Shown one piece after another: positions 30,854 through 39,518 of a stretch of 64,000 nt of DNA. The notes under the pieces are model-generated. The model was not told the DNA's origin, did no database searches, and saw nothing but the letters and a program-made list of their open reading frames with translations. The DNA comes from Rhizobiales bacterium IMCC20636 (lineage in GTDB: Bacteria > Pseudomonadota > Alphaproteobacteria > Rhizobiales > GCA-2746425). The translations under genes and the position numbers were made by a program. How positions within the stretch are numbered: the first letter of the stretch is position 1; each line of letters starts with the position of its first letter. The stretch lies in NCBI GenBank assembly GCA_016865015.1, contig CP018226.1, positions 1,767,001-1,831,000 of the forward strand. The letters run 5' to 3'.

Positions 30854-31567
30854 ATGCGCACACATCCGTTGAAAATAACTCTGTTTGTCAGTTTGTTTTA
30901 CGTCTGGATACCAGTGGTGTCCTATCTCGTGATTCTATTCGTGGCGGCTTCTGACCCTTCTTTGTACCGGGCCGTCGCAACCGGCGAAGATGGGGTTATT
31001 GAATTGCTGCATATCGCTTTGGGTTTGTGCGGTTTCCTGCTCGCGCTGCGGCTGCTCTATTGGTATTGGAAACAGGACAACAGGCTGGGGATTGCTTTTG
31101 CCGTGTTTTCGGCCGCCGTCTGTCTTTACATCGCACTGGAAGAAGCCAGCTACGGCCAGCACCTGTTTGGCTGGGAGGCTGATGGTCTGTTTCTGGAAGT
31201 GAACAAGCAGCAAGAAACCAATCTGCATAATATCAGTTCCTGGTTCAACGAGAAACCAAGGGTTGTGCTGGAGCTGGCGATCATTTTGGGTGGTTTGCTG
31301 CTGCCCGCGTTTCCGGGACTGTTCATGCGGTTTGTTCCAACGGGACTGAGGCCCTACGCACCCACAATCTTGTTTCTTCCAACCAGCATTCTGGTGATTG
31401 TGTCACGGTTGCCAGAACGGCTGGGCCTGAAAGGGCTGGAGCCATATCTGGGGAGCATTCGCCACAGCGAAGTGCAGGAACTCTACATGTTCCTGTTTAT
31501 CTGCCTATATATCTACTTCGTCCTGCAGCTGGAGCGCGACAAACAGGTCAAGCAGCCTATCGCTTGA
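30854..31567 (+). CDS. Polytopic membrane protein with EExxYGQ motif, function unknown
   Basis: A 237-residue protein with about six hydrophobic segments (near residues 9-30, 48-68, 78-96, 138-157, 169-186 and 212-229). Two polar blocks stand out between them: ALEEASYGQHLFGWE (after the third segment) and NKQQETNLHNISSWF. Paired Glu, Gln and His residues next to the membrane suggest a metal or substrate site, and I have seen similar motif pairs in uncharacterised membrane proteins, but I cannot name a family or function. No operon partner: 91 nt after pccB, and its 3' end overlaps fghA on the other strand by 11 nt. Confidence 0.7.
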   Translation: MRTHPLKITLFVSLFYVWIPVVSYLVILFVAASDPSLYRAVATGEDGVIELLHIALGLCGFLLALRLLYWYWKQDNRLGIAFAVFSAAVCLYIALEEASYGQHLFGWEADGLFLEVNKQQETNLHNISSWFNEKPRVVLELAIILGGLLLPAFPGLFMRFVPTGLRPYAPTILFLPTSILVIVSRLPERLGLKGLEPYLGSIRHSEVQELYMFLFICLYIYFVLQLERDKQVKQPIA

Positions 31568-32399
31568 GGCGCTCAGCGTGCCACTGGATGTGATCCTTCA
31601 TGAAGCTTGAGATGAAGTAGTAGGAGTGGTCGTATCCCTCATGCTGCCGCAGTGTCAGGTCAATTCCCGCTGATGCACACGCTTCTGCCAATGCCTCTGG
31701 CATCAACTGCTCCTGCAGAAAATCGTCAGCCAATCCCTGATCTACCAGAATTTCTGCGACGCGGCTGCCATCTTCGATCAGCGCGACTGCGTCAGATGTT
31801 CGCCAGGAAGGCGTATTGGCACCCAGATATCTTGAGAAGGCATGTTTGCCCCACTGGCTGTTCATCGGATTGCAAATGGGCGCGAAGGCAGACACGGAGC
31901 GATAGCGATCCGGATGCTTGAGTGCCAAGGTTAAAGCACCATGTCCGCCCATTGAATGACCAAAAATTGAGTCTTTGGAATCGCTTACCGGAAAGTGTTC
32001 AGAGACAAGATTCGGCAACTCCTCGGTGATGTAGCGTTCCATGTTGTAGTGTTTTCTATAGGGCTCTTGTGTCGCATTCAGATAATAGCCTGCGCCCTTG
32101 CCGAAATAATAGAAATCTTCATCCGGCACATCATCGCCGCGCGGGCTTGTGTCCGGACAGATGATTATGATCCCATGCTGGGCCGCCGCTTCGCGATATT
32201 CGCCCTTTTCCATGACATTGGTGTGGCTGCAGGTGAGGCCTGACAGAAAGGTCAATGTGGGGCAGGGACCGTTGGCGGCCTGCGGCGGCAGGAAGATCGC
32301 AAAAGTCATGTCGCATTGGCAGGCATGGCTCCAATGGCTATAGACGCGTTGAACGCCACCATGAGAGTGGCGTTCTTCGATCAACTTCAAATCGGACAT
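31557..32399 (-). CDS. fghA: S-formylglutathione hydrolase
   Basis: This esterase-D family enzyme splits S-formylglutathione to formate and glutathione, the second step of glutathione-dependent formaldehyde oxidation. The 280-residue alpha/beta hydrolase has the nucleophile Ser in IFGHSMGGHGALTLA, the Asp in VDQGLADDFL and the His in EGYDHSYYFI. The FLSGLTCSHTNVMEKG block is also typical. It lies 8 nt after the class III alcohol dehydrogenase, which catalyses the preceding step, so the two form an operon. Confidence 0.96.
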   Translation of the reverse strand: MSDLKLIEERHSHGGVQRVYSHWSHACQCDMTFAIFLPPQAANGPCPTLTFLSGLTCSHTNVMEKGEYREAAAQHGIIIICPDTSPRGDDVPDEDFYYFGKGAGYYLNATQEPYRKHYNMERYITEELPNLVSEHFPVSDSKDSIFGHSMGGHGALTLALKHPDRYRSVSAFAPICNPMNSQWGKHAFSRYLGANTPSWRTSDAVALIEDGSRVAEILVDQGLADDFLQEQLMPEALAEACASAGIDLTLRQHEGYDHSYYFISSFMKDHIQWHAERLKR

Positions 32400-32407
32400 T
32401 GTGTTTC

Positions 32408-33517
32408 CTAGAAAATAACGACGCCGCGGATGGATTCACCGGAATGCATCAGATCGAAGCCCTTATTGATATCCTCAAGCGGCATGGTGTGGGTGATCAT
32501 CGGATCAATCTGAATCTTGCCATCCATATACCAGTCGACGATTTTTGGCACATCTGTGCGGCCGCGTGCGCCGCCAAAGGCCGTGCCTTTCCATGTGCGT
32601 CCGGTGACCAGCTGGAATGGTCTCGTGGAGATTTCCTGTCCAGCGCCTGCAACACCGATGATGATGGATTCGCCCCAGCCCTTGTGACAGCACTCAAGCG
32701 CCTGTCGCATGACCTTGGTGTTGCCAATGCATTCGAATGAATAATCGGCTCCGCCACCTGTCAGATCCACCAGATAGGAGACAAGATCGTCTCCAGCTTC
32801 CGCAGGATTGACGAAATGGGTCATGCCGAATTTCTCGCCCCATTCCTTTTTGCTGTTGTTCATGTCAACGCCAATGATCTTGTTGGCTCCAGCCAGTTTG
32901 CAGCCCTGAATGACGTTGAGGCCGATTCCACCAAGCCCGAACACGACGCAATTGGAGCCTGGCTCCACCTTTGCCGTGTTGATGACAGCACCAATGCCGG
33001 TGGTGACGCCGCAGCCAATGTAGCAGATGGTTTCAAACGGCGCGTCTTCACGTACCTTTGCCAGCGCGATTTCCGGCAGCACGGTGTAGTTAGCGAAAGT
33101 GGAGGTTCCCATATAATGCATGATGGGCGTGCCATCGATCGAGAAGCGCGAGGTCCCATCCGGCATCAGGCCCTGTCCCTGTGTCGTGCGAATCGACTGG
33201 CAGAGATTTGTCTTGGGGTTCAGGCAATATTCGCATTCACGACATTCCGGCGTGTAAAGGGGAATCACATGATCACCGGGTTTCAGTGATTTGACACCGG
33301 CACCAACTTCAACCACCACGCCAGCGCCTTCATGACCCAGGATCGCCGGGAAGATGCCCTCCGGATCGTCACCTGACCGGGTGAACTCATCTGTATGGCA
33401 CAGGCCAGTCGCCTTGATTTCCACCAGCACTTCGCCAGCCCGGGGGCCTTCCAGCTGCACTGTTGTCACTTCCAAAGGTTTGCCTGCTTCAAAGGCTACA
33501 GCTGCTCTTACATCCAT
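32408..33517 (-). CDS. adhC: Class III alcohol dehydrogenase / S-(hydroxymethyl)glutathione dehydrogenase
   Basis: This zinc- and NAD-dependent enzyme oxidises S-hydroxymethylglutathione to S-formylglutathione and can also reduce S-nitrosoglutathione. The 369-residue length is standard. Catalytic zinc ligands are in ATGLCHTDEF and ILGHEGAGVV; the four structural-zinc cysteines are in PECRECEYCLNPKTNLC. The NAD-binding fold has VFGLGGIGLNVIQG. The SD AAGGA precedes the ATG. The 197-nt gap to the divergent ClpP-like gene must hold promoters for both. Together with fghA it gives formaldehyde detoxification. Confidence 0.97.
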   Translation of the reverse strand: MDVRAAVAFEAGKPLEVTTVQLEGPRAGEVLVEIKATGLCHTDEFTRSGDDPEGIFPAILGHEGAGVVVEVGAGVKSLKPGDHVIPLYTPECRECEYCLNPKTNLCQSIRTTQGQGLMPDGTSRFSIDGTPIMHYMGTSTFANYTVLPEIALAKVREDAPFETICYIGCGVTTGIGAVINTAKVEPGSNCVVFGLGGIGLNVIQGCKLAGANKIIGVDMNNSKKEWGEKFGMTHFVNPAEAGDDLVSYLVDLTGGGADYSFECIGNTKVMRQALECCHKGWGESIIIGVAGAGQEISTRPFQLVTGRTWKGTAFGGARGRTDVPKIVDWYMDGKIQIDPMITHTMPLEDINKGFDLMHSGESIRGVVIF

Positions 33518-33714
33518 CGTTTCATCCTTCGCATTGCATTTTGCGTAAAACTACACAGCTGGAACAGGGGTGCAACGATTTTGTAACCCGCAAGGTGACA
33601 AACTGTCGGATTGTATGCTTGTGAAGGGGCAGAGCGATGTTTCTCTTGTTTCCCCGCCACCCAAGTGCCATATCGAGAAAAACAATTCTCCCGCCTTTGA
33701 AACGGAACCGCCAG

Positions 33715-34326
33715 ATGACCCATGCTGAAATGCCCGCCCGACTGGATGACGACGACACCCAAAAAGATGACGACAAGGAAAAGTCGCCGTCCGTTGACAA
33801 GCATCTGTTCGATGCCCGTACGGTCTTGATCACAGGTCAGGTGTCGCAGGATATGGCTCGGGACGTTTCTGCGCGCCTGCTGGCGTTGGCACAGGCTTCC
33901 GACGATCCAATTCTGGTCATCGTTTCCTCGCCGGGCGGACATGTGGAATCAGGTGACATGATTCATGACATGATCCGGTTTATCAAACCCACGGTGAATA
34001 TGTTGGGAACCGGATGGGTCGCCAGTGCAGGGGCCCTGATTTATGTGTCAGTGCCAAAAGAACGCCGCTTTGCCACCCAGAATACTCGCTTTTTGCTGCA
34101 TCAACCATCCGGTGGTGCCGGCGGGGCAGCCAGTGATATTGAAATTCAGGCGCGTGAAATCATCAAGATGCGCGATCGCCTGAACCAAATGTTCGCCGAT
34201 GCGACCGGCCAGAAGATCGAGCAGATCGAAAAGGATACTGATCGGGATTACTGGATGAGTGCTCAGGAAGCGATCGATTACGGTCTGTCCGGTCAGATCG
34301 TACAAACTGCAGCTGAAATCAAATAG
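33715..34326 (+). CDS. ClpP-like serine peptidase (alphaproteobacterial paralogue type)
   Basis: The ATG at 33715 gives a 203-residue protein of the ClpP/crotonase fold. The triad is complete: Ser104 in [11 protein letters not shown], His129 in FLLHQPSGG and Asp178 in TDRDYWMSA, and the oxyanion loop [11 protein letters not shown] is present. It differs from the housekeeping ClpP by an acidic N-terminus (Asp/Lys-rich residues 11-25), by VASAGA in place of the usual AASMGA, and by its solitary position away from clpX. An upstream start at 33637 is possible but lacks an SD. Whether it forms a 14-mer with ClpA or ClpX is unknown. Confidence 0.88.
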   Translation: MTHAEMPARLDDDDTQKDDDKEKSPSVDKHLFDARTVLITGQVSQDMARDVSARLLALAQASDDPILVIVSSPGGHVESGDMIHDMIRFIKPTVNMLGTGWVASAGALIYVSVPKERRFATQNTRFLLHQPSGGAGGAASDIEIQAREIIKMRDRLNQMFADATGQKIEQIEKDTDRDYWMSAQEAIDYGLSGQIVQTAAEIK

Positions 34327-34402
34327 AGACTGCCTGAACGGGTTCTGTTCGGGGAGGCCGACAAAGTGGTGATCCCGCTCGATAAATCAAATTCTGCTGT
34401 CA

Positions 34403-34431
34403 GGCGCGCGATCTTGCATCGTGCGCCTTTT
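34403..34431 (+). terminator. Intrinsic terminator after the ClpP-like gene
   Basis: A 10-bp GC-rich stem with one G-U pair (34403-34412 with 34418-34427), a 5-base loop and four Ts. In the other direction no T run follows, so it serves the plus-strand gene rather than pxpA. Confidence 0.75.
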
Positions 34432-34460
34432 GCATGTGTGGTGACCATCTGGGTCTGGCG

Positions 34461-35252
34461 TCAAATTGCCATATCTGCAACCGTGGCGGTTGCGATGTGA
34501 TGTGTTGCGCAGTTCTTGCGGATGGCTTTTGCAATTGAGACAGCCGCCCTCTCATCGCCATGAATGCAGAATGTCTCAATCGGCGTGACAAGTCTGGTGC
34601 CGTCACACGTCGTCAATTCCTGCCTCTCCAGCATTTCAAATGTGCGCCGGGCCGCCGTCCCGGGGTCAGAGATGACCGCGTCTTTCATGGCCCGAGGCAT
34701 CAAGCAGCCATTTGGCAGATATTGCCGGTCGGCATAGGCTTCATGGATAACTCTTAGGCCTTCATTTTCGCCCGAGGTCACCATTTCCGAAAGACAGTTT
34801 GCGACGAAGATCAAATCCCTGTCGGCTGCACGGATGCCACGTGCAATCGCTGATGCGATTGCCGAATCCTGATGCGCCATGCTGTTCAACGCTCCGTGCG
34901 GCTTGACATAGTCAACTGTCGCACCTTGAGCTCCCGCAAGAGCCTGTAGCGCCCCGATCTGGTAGGTCACCAGGTATTCGATGTCTTTGGCCGACATCGC
35001 CATCTGGCGGCGGCCAAATCCCCAGATATCGTTGAAGCCGGGATGCGCCCCAATGCAGGTTCCATGGGCTGTCGCCAACGCTACAGTTTGCGCCATGACA
35101 CTTGGGTCGCCTGCATGCATACCGCACGCGATATTAGCCGATGTGACCAACGGAATCAGTGCTGCATCATTGCCGTGGTGATAGACACCAAAGCTCTCAC
35201 CCATGTCTGCATCAAGGCAGATTCTTTTTGCTGAACTACTCATCGGCCGCAT
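34461..35252 (-). CDS. pxpA: 5-oxoprolinase subunit A (LamB/YcsF family)
   Basis: PxpA works with PxpB and PxpC to hydrolyse 5-oxoproline with ATP. The 263-residue protein has the family hallmarks DADMGESFGVYHHGND, SANIACGMHAGDP, GAHPGFNDIWGFGRR and VDYVKPHGALNSMA. The partner genes pxpB and pxpC are absent from the window; instead the gene is divergent from a LysR regulator and close to a tripartite tricarboxylate transporter. The actual substrate may thus differ from 5-oxoproline. A second in-frame ATG at 35243 is an alternative start; neither has a strong SD. Confidence 0.88.
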   Translation of the reverse strand: MRPMSSSAKRICLDADMGESFGVYHHGNDAALIPLVTSANIACGMHAGDPSVMAQTVALATAHGTCIGAHPGFNDIWGFGRRQMAMSAKDIEYLVTYQIGALQALAGAQGATVDYVKPHGALNSMAHQDSAIASAIARGIRAADRDLIFVANCLSEMVTSGENEGLRVIHEAYADRQYLPNGCLMPRAMKDAVISDPGTAARRTFEMLERQELTTCDGTRLVTPIETFCIHGDERAAVSIAKAIRKNCATHHIATATVADMAI

Positions 35253-35274
35253 ACTCTATTTCGTTGGCTTGTGT

Positions 35275-35317
35275 GTCCAATGCATCTATATTCATCGTTT
35301 ATATGCAGTGTGCGCAT
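35275..35317 (+). promoter_or_regulatory. Candidate LysR operator, copy A (pxpA/lysR gap)
   Basis: GTCCAATGCAT (35275-35285), 16 bases, then TATGCAGTGTGCGCAT (35302-35317). The same layout with 24 of 27 matching bases in the outer blocks recurs before tctC (39157-39199). The half-sites share ATGCA/GCGCAT. It lies 22 nt before the pxpA start and 11 nt before the lysR start, so one site could serve both. Binding by the LysR product is inferred. Confidence 0.65.
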
Positions 35318-35328
35318 GGATGGATTGA

Positions 35329-36231
35329 ATGCTGGAACTGAGAGAACTGCGGAACTTTGTGGTGGTCGCTGCCCGCCTGAACATCACAAATGCCGCACAG
35401 GAAGTGCACCTTAGCCAGCCGGCACTGTCACGGCAGATTCAGGCGCTGGAGCGCAAATTGGGTGTAGATCTGTTCCACCGCGTTGGAAAGCGACTGGTTC
35501 TCACGGCAGAAGGTTCTGATTTTGCCGAGCAAGCGAAAGAGCTTCTGGAACGTGCGTCGGATTTGACCTATCGGGCCTCAAATCAGGGCGATATGGGCGG
35601 CGGTACACTTCGCATCGGGGCTTCTCCTCAGACGACCGCCTGGCTGCTTTCTCCCGCAATGGCGCAGTTTCGAAGCCAAAACCCCGGCGTGAGATTTGTT
35701 GTCAACGAGGGCAATAATGACAAGCTCATTGAAATGGTTGAGCATGGTGCAGCCCATCTCGTGGTTGCCAATCTGGGTATCAACCATCTTGTTGCCGGAC
35801 AGCATCTATTTGATGCGCGATTGCTTGCTGTCCTGCCACCCGAGCACCATTTGCGGGACCGGGAGTCAATTACAATCGAGGATATTGCAGACACGCCATT
35901 GTTGATCATGCGTCGAGGGTTTTTGACTCGACACCTGTTCGAACAGGCAGCCCTTGCACACGGGGTCAGACCTGAAATCGTTTTGGAAAGTGACAGCACA
36001 CACACTTTGAGGGCGCTTGCCCATGACGGGCATGGTGTTGCGATTGTCTCGTCTTCGGCGCGAGATTTTTTCTTCGGTGAGAATGTTGTGCCTATACACT
36101 CCGGTCTGTGTCAAACCTCTGCTGATGTTTCCGCGCTTTGGAACCCGAAACGCTATCAACCCAAAAGCATGAGCGGTTTTGTGAACGTCCTCGCCGAAAT
36201 CTGCAAACAGGCAGCTAAGCCTTCCGTTTGA
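35329..36231 (+). CDS. LysR-family transcriptional regulator
   Basis: A 300-residue LysR-type regulator. The winged helix-turn-helix is at residues 1-60: LRELRNFVVVAARLNITNAA, then VHLSQPALSRQIQALERKLG and VDLFHRVGKRLVLT. The effector domain runs from about residue 90 to 295. It is divergent from pxpA with a 76-nt gap and convergent with tctA, which it overlaps by 17 nt. The repeated element in both promoter regions suggests that it controls pxpA, itself and tctCBA; the inducer is unknown, probably the transported acid. Confidence 0.93.
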   Translation: MLELRELRNFVVVAARLNITNAAQEVHLSQPALSRQIQALERKLGVDLFHRVGKRLVLTAEGSDFAEQAKELLERASDLTYRASNQGDMGGGTLRIGASPQTTAWLLSPAMAQFRSQNPGVRFVVNEGNNDKLIEMVEHGAAHLVVANLGINHLVAGQHLFDARLLAVLPPEHHLRDRESITIEDIADTPLLIMRRGFLTRHLFEQAALAHGVRPEIVLESDSTHTLRALAHDGHGVAIVSSSARDFFFGENVVPIHSGLCQTSADVSALWNPKRYQPKSMSGFVNVLAEICKQAAKPSV

Positions 36232-37693
36232 GAAAGAACATGACCGCGAAGACGGATGCTGCGAGAAACACCATTGCGATGGGATGTTGCAGAACATCCG
36301 AAACTGAATGGTTCGTCACGATCAGTGCCTGCCGCAGTGACAGTTCAAACAGAGGCCCAACCACAAATCCGATCAGAAATGTGATGACCGAGTAGCCATA
36401 GCGCTGCATTACAAACCCAACTCCGCCGAGTGACAGCATGGCCAGGACAGGGAAGATTGTGTCTCGCTGAAGGTATGTTCCCACGACACAAAACAGTATC
36501 ACGAAAGGAATGATCACCAGCAGTGGCAGGCGGGTTGCCTTGGCAAACAGGGTCAAACCGAGGCGTCCGACAATCAGCATCACGAGACTGGCGACGATCA
36601 TTGAAACATAGATGCCATAGATCAGGCGCGGATGTTGTTCGAACACCAAGGGGCCTGGCTGAACGCCGTGAAGCATGAATGCGGAGACCAGAATAGCGGC
36701 CGAGACGCTCCCTGGCAGGCCAATGGCAAACAGCGGGATCAGGCTGGCTGGCAGGACCGCATTGTCAGCAGCTTCCGTCGCAGCCACACCTTTCAGGTCA
36801 CCTTTGCCATAACAGTCACCCGGCTTGGCCATGCGCTTGTTGACTGCATAGGACAGAAATGCGCCGATGGTTGGGCCCAGGCCCGGTAAAATACCGGCAC
36901 CGATCCCAATTCCGGTGGCGCGCAAGGTAACTGGAATAACGCGAAATATGTCGGCCCGGCTCAAGTCTTTGTTGGTCTCGGTGGCAAAACGGGCAGCTGT
37001 GACACCGGATTTGCGTTCGGCAAACAAGGTTTGTGTTTGAACCAGCATTTCTGTGAAAGCCAGCATGCCAACTGTTGCGGCGATCAGGGGAATGCCATCA
37101 AACAGTTCGATCATTCCGAAAGTCATGCGCGGTGTCGCACTTTCAGGGTCCAGCCCGATGGTCGCGAGAAACAAGCCCAACACACCGGAAATGATACCGC
37201 GCGTCAGGGAGGACCCTGACAATGCGGCAATGAATGTCAGGGCAAAGATCATGACAGAAACCATTTCGACCGGTCCCATCTTCAGCGCAAAGCTTGCCAG
37301 GGGCGCTGCCAGAAGGATCAGCACGATTGTGGCAGAGAGATCACCAAACACGGATGCGTAGAGTGCGACCTTCAAAGCGCGGGTGGCTTCGCCTTTTTTT
37401 GCCAGAGGGTGGCCGTCGAATGTCGTGGCAGCCGAGCTTGGCTCACCGGGCGTATTTAGCAAGATTGCGCCAGTGGCACCGCCTGCCGCGCTTGCTTTTG
37501 TGACACCTACAAGAAAGGCAATCGCAGCAATGGGCGACATTGCGTAGGTGATTGGCACCGCGACCGACAATGCAGCTGGCCGGCTCAGACCAGGGAGAAC
37601 ACCAACGACATAGCCGAGAAAGATGCCACCAATGACTGCGATGATTGATGAAAGCTGGAGCGCATCAGCTGCACCCTGAAGGAAAGTTTCCAC
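36215..37693 (-). CDS. tctA: Tripartite tricarboxylate transporter, large membrane subunit TctA
   Basis: The 492-residue protein has 11-12 hydrophobic segments and the TctA hallmarks: FLGYVVGVLPGLSRPAALSV, ILLNTPGEPSSAATTFDGHP and GIGAGILPGLGPTIGAFLSY (a repeat of the first motif). It works with TctB in the membrane and the periplasmic TctC to import carboxylates using an ion gradient. The start codon is GTG, 3 nt after tctB. The last gene of tctCBA; its 3' end overlaps lysR by 17 nt. Confidence 0.95.
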   Translation of the reverse strand: METFLQGAADALQLSSIIAVIGGIFLGYVVGVLPGLSRPAALSVAVPITYAMSPIAAIAFLVGVTKASAAGGATGAILLNTPGEPSSAATTFDGHPLAKKGEATRALKVALYASVFGDLSATIVLILLAAPLASFALKMGPVEMVSVMIFALTFIAALSGSSLTRGIISGVLGLFLATIGLDPESATPRMTFGMIELFDGIPLIAATVGMLAFTEMLVQTQTLFAERKSGVTAARFATETNKDLSRADIFRVIPVTLRATGIGIGAGILPGLGPTIGAFLSYAVNKRMAKPGDCYGKGDLKGVAATEAADNAVLPASLIPLFAIGLPGSVSAAILVSAFMLHGVQPGPLVFEQHPRLIYGIYVSMIVASLVMLIVGRLGLTLFAKATRLPLLVIIPFVILFCVVGTYLQRDTIFPVLAMLSLGGVGFVMQRYGYSVITFLIGFVVGPLFELSLRQALIVTNHSVSDVLQHPIAMVFLAASVFAVMFFLKRKA

Positions 37694-37696
37694 AGT

Positions 37697-38155
37697 TCAG
37701 AGCCCTGCCCATTCTATAAAATACAGCAATAAGAAAGCTGCTCCGACCATCAGTGACAGATGCATGATGTTCCGCATCCCGACGGCCAGCGCAGTCAGGA
37801 AAATCAGAACCGTACCTCCGACCAACAGGCCAAATTGGTAAATTGTCCAGGCGCCGATGAGTGTGGCAGCGCACAGAAGGAATACGCCTGCCAGACCATT
37901 GCTGGCGGGTGCGGCCACCTGTTTGGATCCGGTGAGATTTACGAGCAGCCCGATGATTGCGAAACCGATGATGATGACGATGGTGGCAACGGGGACCATC
38001 CGTGGTGACAAGCCAAAATTGTCACTTTGCTGGGTGCCGGTGGGGATGATGATCGTCAGGCAGATCAGGCACAGGGAAAACACAATTGCAAATTCGCAAA
38101 TGGGCCTGAACTTTCGTCCAGGCCCGATTTGTTCTGGACCATTGCCAGTTTTCAT
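37697..38155 (-). CDS. tctB: Tripartite tricarboxylate transporter, small membrane subunit TctB
   Basis: A 152-residue protein with four hydrophobic segments, a basic N-terminal tail, and the typical PRMVPVATIVIIIGFAIIGL motif after the first segment. The sequence of this subunit is poorly conserved in general; the assignment rests on size, topology, that motif and the position between tctC and tctA. Its ATG follows the tctC stop with no gap. Confidence 0.9.
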   Translation of the reverse strand: MKTGNGPEQIGPGRKFRPICEFAIVFSLCLICLTIIIPTGTQQSDNFGLSPRMVPVATIVIIIGFAIIGLLVNLTGSKQVAAPASNGLAGVFLLCAATLIGAWTIYQFGLLVGGTVLIFLTALAVGMRNIMHLSLMVGAAFLLLYFIEWAGL

Positions 38156-39103
38156 TTATTTGAGCGCCGCTTCGAACTGAGCGCTTTGTGCGCGGATTTG
38201 CGCTTCAAATTCGTCACCGGTCAAAATGAAGCTACCCATATTCCTGCCAGCCAGTATTTCAAGGACAGTCTCAGACTCAGCGGCGGCCTTGAACGCATCC
38301 ACAAGGATGGTCTTGGTCTCATCGCTCAGTCCTGCTGGTGCAACATACACCACCATGTTGACGCTTGAAATGTCATAACCAAGACTTTCCAGTGTCGGTG
38401 CGCTTTCAAAGCCGGGGACAGGCTCTTTGCCGAGTCCGGCCATAACTGCCAGATCGCCTGCTTTTGCCTGAGCATAGTAAGTGCCCGAGCTATATGCGAA
38501 ATCCACATGTCCGCCAAGCGTTTGGGCAACGGCTTCGGCGCCACCTTTGGTCGGAACCGGTTTGATCGTGACGCCTTCCTGTTTTGCGATGGTCGCCATG
38601 ATAACGCGGTCAAGTGAGGTTGTTGATGCGTAGTTCAAGCCGTCAGGGGCTGCTTTTGCTGCCGCAACAATATCGGAGAAATCGTTCCAGCCCTTTGACG
38701 GCAGTGCGACAATTGCTTCCGGAAAGACTCCGAAAGCCCCGATATAGTCGAAGGAATCGATGTTATAGGCCCGATCACCTGTATGCGGATCAAACGAAAC
38801 CGTTGTCGTGATGGCTGCGGCGAGTTCATATCCGTCAGCTGGCTTGGCCAGCAGAGCGGTTAGTGCAAGTCCGCCACCGGCACCGGGTTGGTTGTCGACG
38901 ACGACCGATTGCCCAAGCGCTTTGGAAATGGCATCTGAAGCGGCTCGCGTAATTGTGTCGACGCCACCGCCAGGCCCGAAGCCAACTGTTATTCTGACGC
39001 TTCGTTCCGGAAACTCGGCAAACGCAGCGCTTGCAGTTAATACAACAGCGGCCCCTGCACAGAGGAACACACCAAATTTAGAAGAACTTTTGTAACTATC
39101 CAT
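38156..39103 (-). CDS. tctC: Tripartite tricarboxylate transporter solute receptor TctC
   Basis: A periplasmic binding protein of the Bug/TctC family. The 315-residue protein has a signal peptide with cleavage near SAAFA-EFP (residue 29). Family signatures are FPERSVRITVGFGPGGGVDT and the ligand-site loop VVVDNQPGAGGGLALTALLA, where Bug proteins hold a carboxylate through water and backbone contacts. SD AGGAAG precedes the ATG. It is the first gene of tctCBA, downstream of operator copy B. The ligand is unknown; dicarboxylates, cyclic amides and amino-acid derivatives are known for the family. Confidence 0.95.
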   Translation of the reverse strand: MDSYKSSSKFGVFLCAGAAVVLTASAAFAEFPERSVRITVGFGPGGGVDTITRAASDAISKALGQSVVVDNQPGAGGGLALTALLAKPADGYELAAAITTTVSFDPHTGDRAYNIDSFDYIGAFGVFPEAIVALPSKGWNDFSDIVAAAKAAPDGLNYASTTSLDRVIMATIAKQEGVTIKPVPTKGGAEAVAQTLGGHVDFAYSSGTYYAQAKAGDLAVMAGLGKEPVPGFESAPTLESLGYDISSVNMVVYVAPAGLSDETKTILVDAFKAAAESETVLEILAGRNMGSFILTGDEFEAQIRAQSAQFEAALK

Positions 39104-39156
39104 GATCTCACTTCCTGTTTTGTCCTAAAGTTACTGTCACTCATGCGCTGCATGAC

Positions 39157-39199
39157 GTCCAATGCATATTTACGGGCGGTTGATATGCGTTGAGCGCAT
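39157..39199 (-). promoter_or_regulatory. Candidate LysR operator, copy B (before tctC)
   Basis: GTCCAATGCAT (39157-39167), 16 bases, then TATGCGTTGAGCGCAT (39184-39199), written on the plus strand. The spacing and total length of 43 nt are the same as in copy A. The edge facing tctC is 53 nt before its ATG, and the element has the same orientation to tctC as copy A has to pxpA. Confidence 0.65.
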
Positions 39200-39518
39200 T
39201 TGTAAAGCGCTGATTTCAGCGACTTGTGGTTGTTCCGCCAGGGTTGAATCACACCAATTGGCCAATTCTAACATTGGCACGGAAAACCTCATTGCGTGCT
39301 TTTTTCGGGCGCTATCCCATAATGTGTCCGAGGAAACGCCGTCATGTTTCCAGACCATCAGAACATACGATTGCCTGAGTAAAATTCCGGCCGCCAGATT
39401 GAAGCGTTTCCAATCTGATACCCAATGGGTGCCAGTCATACCATCAACCTTGGTTTGGCGGGCAAATGTGCGGACGAAATATGATGCTCGACAGGCTAGC
39501 GCCCGCCGGGAGCGGATA
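39200..39518. other. Non-coding stretch between tctC and the DUF3253 gene
   Basis: About 320 bases with open frames on both strands that match no family known to me and have no SD. A decayed gene is possible. I see no terminator-like hairpin for the DUF3253 gene. Confidence 0.35.

Noticed and set aside
36215-36231. Overlap of lysR and tctA as a possible frameshift or misassembly
   Set aside because: The two genes are convergent and both ends fit their families, so the 17-nt overlap is a normal tail-to-tail arrangement.
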